Source: an uncultured Amylibacter sp. (lineage in GTDB: Bacteria > Pseudomonadota > Alphaproteobacteria > Rhodobacterales > Rhodobacteraceae). Taken from it: a DNA stretch of 9,255 bases. Under the pieces are notes generated by a model. That model searched no databases, was not told where the DNA came from, and saw only the letters and a program-made list of their open reading frames with translations. Shown here piece by piece: positions 6,733 to 9,255 of the stretch; position 1 is the stretch's first letter, and each line of letters begins with the position of its first letter. The translations under genes and the position numbers were made by a program. Location: positions 1-9,255 of the forward strand of contig CALDZS010000098.1 in NCBI GenBank assembly GCA_937944065.1, given 5' to 3'.

Positions 6733-8013
6733 ATGACGATAACGTTGAACGAACAGGCAATCGAAATTCTGCGAAAGAATGACCGCGGTGGCTTTACTGT
6801 GCCCACAGCCCGCCTGTATCCCTATCAGTGGAATTGGGACAGCGCGTTTGTGGCGCTTGGGTTTGCAACATTCGATCGAACCCGTGCATGGCGTGAATTG
6901 GAATTGTTGGTCGAGGGTCAGTGGCCAAATGGCATGATCCCGCACATAATATTCCGTCGCGACGATCCTGATTATTTTCCGGGACCTTCTGTGTGGCGCA
7001 CTGCTGGCGGTAAATTCCCATCAGGTGGCATTTCACAACCCCCAGTGCTGGCCTCAATTGTCCTGAGCCTTTTGGAGCAGGGCGGCGAAGGTGACGCAGC
7101 AAAAGCACGTGAATTATACGATGCGATTTTCGCTTGGCACAATTGGTATCACACCGAACGAACCCCTGAAGGCCACGATATTGTTTGCACCGTCCACCCA
7201 TGGGAAACGGGGCGCGACAATTGCCCTGATTGGGAACTGGGTCTTGATCGTATGGCGGTTGATCCAGACATCGACCCCTATGTGCGCAAAGACACGGAAC
7301 ACGCCGATGCATCGCAAAGGCCAAGCAAACTTCAATACGATAAATTCGTCACAATCATCAAGGCGGGTCGCGATCTGAACTGGGATCAGAAACGGCTGAC
7401 AAATGAGGGGCCATTTTTGATGGCCGATCCGGGCATTCATTTTATCCTACTGCGGGCAGACAGGGATTTGTTGAAAATCGCACAGACGCTTGGGTTAGAT
7501 GAACATATCGGTCAAATCCAAAAATGGATTGATACGGCAGTTCGCGCGAGCGATTATTTGTGGAACGATCGTCTTGGCGCGTTTTGCGCCCGCGATGTTC
7601 GTTCAGGCGAGATCTCGCAAGGGTTTTCCAGCGCGAGTGCGCTGTGTTTCTACGCAGATGCGGGAACCACGGAACAGCGCAAGCGGTCCGTGGAAAACAT
7701 GGAACGCATTGCTAGCAAAGTGCAATTCATGCTGCCCAGCTGGGATCCTGATGCAGATGGGTTCGAGGCACAGCGCTATTGGTGCGGACCTGTTTGGCCG
7801 CAAATGAACCATATCATCTCCGAAGGATTGGCCGAACAAGGTGAACAAGAATTGGCAAACCGTATTCGCAATGATTTGGCGTCAGTTATTCAGCAATCAG
7901 GTTTTTTTGAGTGCTTTAATCCAGTCACAGGTGCGGGTTGCATCGGTACCGACTTTTCGTGGACGGCCGCCATGTGGTTGGCGTGGGCTACACCAACTAA
8001 AATGGCATCATAG
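6733..8013 (+). CDS. GH63-type glycosidase, probable mannosylglycerate (or glucosylglycerate) hydrolase
   Basis: A 426-residue (alpha/alpha)6-barrel glycosidase with no signal peptide, so cytoplasmic. It resembles the GH63-related mannosylglycerate and glucosylglycerate hydrolases, which split the glycosidic bond to give hexose plus D-glycerate and are about this size. Visible motifs are YPYQWNWDSAF at 29-39, HPWETGRDN at 155-163 with D162 as likely general acid, YWCGPVWPQMNHII from 349, and FFECFNP at 391-397 with E393 as likely general base, followed by GTDFSWTAAMW. The Asp-Glu spacing of 231 residues is close to that of characterised members. The ATG at 6733 is preferred over a TTG at 6727, because GAAGGG at 6721-6726 is 6 nt before the ATG but directly abuts the TTG. 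The gene begins 2 nt after the permease stop. The family assignment is good. Mannosyl versus glucosyl specificity is inferred from the neighbouring mannose-type isomerase and glycerate kinase. Confidence 0.85.
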   Translation: MTITLNEQAIEILRKNDRGGFTVPTARLYPYQWNWDSAFVALGFATFDRTRAWRELELLVEGQWPNGMIPHIIFRRDDPDYFPGPSVWRTAGGKFPSGGISQPPVLASIVLSLLEQGGEGDAAKARELYDAIFAWHNWYHTERTPEGHDIVCTVHPWETGRDNCPDWELGLDRMAVDPDIDPYVRKDTEHADASQRPSKLQYDKFVTIIKAGRDLNWDQKRLTNEGPFLMADPGIHFILLRADRDLLKIAQTLGLDEHIGQIQKWIDTAVRASDYLWNDRLGAFCARDVRSGEISQGFSSASALCFYADAGTTEQRKRSVENMERIASKVQFMLPSWDPDADGFEAQRYWCGPVWPQMNHIISEGLAEQGEQELANRIRNDLASVIQQSGFFECFNPVTGAGCIGTDFSWTAAMWLAWATPTKMAS

Positions 8014-8022
8014 GGGCGCATC

Positions 8023-9057
8023 ATGGGATCAATTAGGCTTGAAGCCGTAGAAAAATGGTTTGGTGACGTACAGGTTATCAAAGGCATTGACCTTGAAATC
8101 GAAGACGGCGAATTTGTTGTGTTCGTGGGCCCATCGGGGTGCGGTAAATCCACCTTGTTGCGGATGATTTCAGGCCTAGAGGAAACCAGTCGTGGCCGCA
8201 TTCACCTGGACGGTGCGGATGTCACAGATCGCATGCCGTCCGAGCGGGAACTGTCGATGGTGTTCCAATCATACGCCTTGTACCCGCATATGAATGTTGA
8301 AGATAATATGGGGTTTGGCCTTAAAACTGCGGGCGCGCCTAAGTCAGAGATTGCAGAAAAAGTTGCCAAAGCAGCCGAGGTTCTGGAACTGACTAAAATG
8401 TTGGATCGTCGCCCGAAAGATCTGTCAGGTGGTCAGCGTCAGCGTGTTGCAATTGGTCGTGCTATCGTACGTGAACCCAAAGGGTTTTTGTTTGACGAAC
8501 CCCTGTCTAACCTAGACGCAGCATTGCGCGTTCAAATGCGGTTTGAAATTTCAAAATTGCATGAGAAGTTAAAAACAACGATGGTTTATGTGACACATGA
8601 TCAGGTCGAAGCGATGACGCTGGCCGATAAAATTGTTGTCCTGAAGGACGGCAAGATCATGCAGGTTGGTACGCCGCGCGAATTGTACGAAAAACCAGCA
8701 AACCTTTTCGTGGCGCAATTTATTGGTAGCCCGAAAATGAACATCGTCGATGTGGTCGCGCGCAAAGGCAAAGTTGCGCTAGGTGGCAAAATCGCACTGC
8801 CGTCTGGCAAGGATTTTCAGGATGGCGAGGTGAAACTGGGTGTCCGACCAGAGGATATTACATTCACAACTGCTGCCAAAGGCAATGTCAGCGGTGAAGT
8901 TGAATTGGTGGAATATCTGGGTTCAGATAACTTTATCTATGTCCGCACTGCAAACAATGATCAGATTCTTGTTCGCATAAACGGGCGTGATGTGTACAAA
9001 GTTGGCCAGCCGGTGCATCTGAAATTCGACACCGATCAACTGCATTATTTTGCCTAA
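8023..9057 (+). CDS. Sugar ABC transporter ATPase (MalK/UgpC type)
   Basis: A 344-residue ATPase that energises the importer. Nucleotide-binding domain motifs are complete: Walker A GPSGCGKST at 36-44, Q-loop Gln82 in MVFQSYALYPHM, signature LSGGQ at 134-138, Walker B FLFDE at 155-159 with catalytic Glu159, D-loop SNLD at 162-165, and switch His192 in YVTHDQVEAMTLAD. The C-terminal part from about 236 is the TOBE-type regulatory domain usual in MalK/UgpC proteins, including KLGVRPEDI near 274-282. Length is slightly short of the 350-370 common in the family. ATG at 8023 is 9 nt after the hydrolase stop with a G-rich site (GGGGCG) between. It is the last gene of the operon, followed by hairpins at 9079 and 9116. 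Such ATPases may serve several transporters, but its position makes it the partner of the two permeases here. Confidence 0.96.
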   Translation: MGSIRLEAVEKWFGDVQVIKGIDLEIEDGEFVVFVGPSGCGKSTLLRMISGLEETSRGRIHLDGADVTDRMPSERELSMVFQSYALYPHMNVEDNMGFGLKTAGAPKSEIAEKVAKAAEVLELTKMLDRRPKDLSGGQRQRVAIGRAIVREPKGFLFDEPLSNLDAALRVQMRFEISKLHEKLKTTMVYVTHDQVEAMTLADKIVVLKDGKIMQVGTPRELYEKPANLFVAQFIGSPKMNIVDVVARKGKVALGGKIALPSGKDFQDGEVKLGVRPEDITFTTAAKGNVSGEVELVEYLGSDNFIYVRTANNDQILVRINGRDVYKVGQPVHLKFDTDQLHYFA

Positions 9058-9078
9058 GCACAGGCATTTGTTTAAGTG

Positions 9079-9096
9079 CATGTCCCGTCGGACATG
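9079..9096 (+). repeat. Small inverted repeat downstream of the ATPase gene
   Basis: CATGTCC at 9079-9085 and GGACATG at 9090-9096 form a 7-bp stem with a CGTC loop, 21 nt after the ATPase stop. No T-run follows, so it is not a terminator by itself. It may protect the mRNA 3' end or be a protein site. Confidence 0.5.
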
Positions 9097-9115
9097 AAGA
9101 CAACGGCACAAAATA

Positions 9116-9145
9116 AAAGGCTCGGAAGGTATCCTCCGAGCCTTT
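9116..9145. terminator. Bidirectional intrinsic terminator
   Basis: AAAGGCTCGGA at 9116-9126 pairs perfectly with TCCGAGCCTTT at 9135-9145 around an 8-nt loop. The plus-strand transcript ends in a T-rich TTTGTTCTT, and the minus-strand transcript reads into TTTTATTTT, so it can stop both the ATPase operon and the convergent gene whose stop is at 9150. Confidence 0.85.
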
Positions 9146-9149
9146 GTTC

Positions 9150-9255
9150 TTACCAGCGAATTGGCGCTGTTTTGCCCTGTTTGCGGGCCGCGTTGATCTC
9201 GGCCACGGTTCGTTGGACGACCGCAAAGCGATCAGCACCAGGTGGGTGGGTGGAA
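9150..9255 (-). CDS. C-terminal end of a probable M48-family metallopeptidase
   Basis: Only the last 34 codons are inside the window, ending with TAA at 9150-9152. The peptide begins STHPPGADRFAVVQRTVAEI and ends in KTAPIRW. The Ser-Thr-His-Pro-Pro opening followed by an Arg-containing helix resembles the tail of M48 Zn-metallopeptidases, in which a THP motif precedes a final helix. The catalytic HExxH region would lie outside the window, so the call rests on a short stretch. It is convergent with the ABC operon and shares its terminator, with only 4 nt between stop and stem, and is presumably unrelated to sugar uptake. Confidence 0.55.
   Translation of the reverse strand, partial: STHPPGADRFAVVQRTVAEINAARKQGKTAPIRW

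Noticed and set aside
6794..7324. Minus-strand open frame of 176 codons opposite the hydrolase gene
   Set aside because: Rich in Cys, Arg and Pro with no domain pattern, while the plus strand encodes a coherent glycosidase with both catalytic residues.
2827..9057. Reading the transporter as a maltose or glycerol-3-phosphate importer because of MalF/MalG/UgpC similarity
   Set aside because: Those names reflect broad family similarity. The linked glycosylglycerate-type hydrolase, isomerase and glycerate kinase point to another substrate, and no maltose- or phosphodiester-specific enzyme is present.
1..9255. Search for mobile elements, CRISPR arrays, tRNA or phage genes
   Set aside because: No transposase, integrase, regularly spaced repeats, tRNA-like cloverleaf or phage-type protein was seen.

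Overview
The window looks like a chromosomal segment from an alphaproteobacterium, most likely a marine Rhodobacterales-type bacterium. This rests on overall protein flavour, roughly balanced GC by eye, and gene types common in that group; it is an inference, not a taxonomic proof. It is densely coding. No mobile element, CRISPR array, tRNA or rRNA was seen, and no stretch over 300 bases lacks a gene.

Layout. A short divergent promoter region (1691-1765) holds a perfect 14-bp palindrome of LacI-operator type. Leftwards on the minus strand run a D-lyxose/D-mannose ketol-isomerase of the cupin fold (1004-1690), a GNAT acetyltransferase (573-1016, overlapping the isomerase by 13 nt) and a glycerate kinase that runs off the left edge (1-554). 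Rightwards on the plus strand run a LacI-family repressor (1766-2830, TTG start), a sugar-binding protein (2827-4167), two MalF/MalG-like permeases (4215-5501 and 5501-6730), a GH63-type glycosidase resembling mannosylglycerate/glucosylglycerate hydrolases (6733-8013) and a MalK/UgpC-type ATPase (8023-9057). A probable bidirectional terminator (9116-9145) ends this operon and separates it from the convergent 3' end of a probable M48 metallopeptidase gene (9150-9255, minus).

How the genes fit together (inference). The locus reads as a complete import and breakdown module for a glycosylglycerate, best fitting alpha-mannosylglycerate. This compatible solute is known as digeneaside in red algae and also occurs in some prokaryotes. 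The ABC transporter would import it and the cytoplasmic hydrolase would split it into D-mannose and D-glycerate. The isomerase would convert mannose to fructose, and the glycerate kinase would feed glycerate into lower glycolysis as phosphoglycerate. The repressor would control both arms from the shared operator. The isomerase is what favours mannosylglycerate over glucosylglycerate.

The most unusual points are structural. The first permease carries an extra, apparently Ig-like (DUF11-like) domain of about 100 residues in its first periplasmic loop, the same place where E. coli MalF has its P2 loop. The second permease carries about 135 extra N-terminal residues with four likely membrane helices ahead of a normal MalG-like core.
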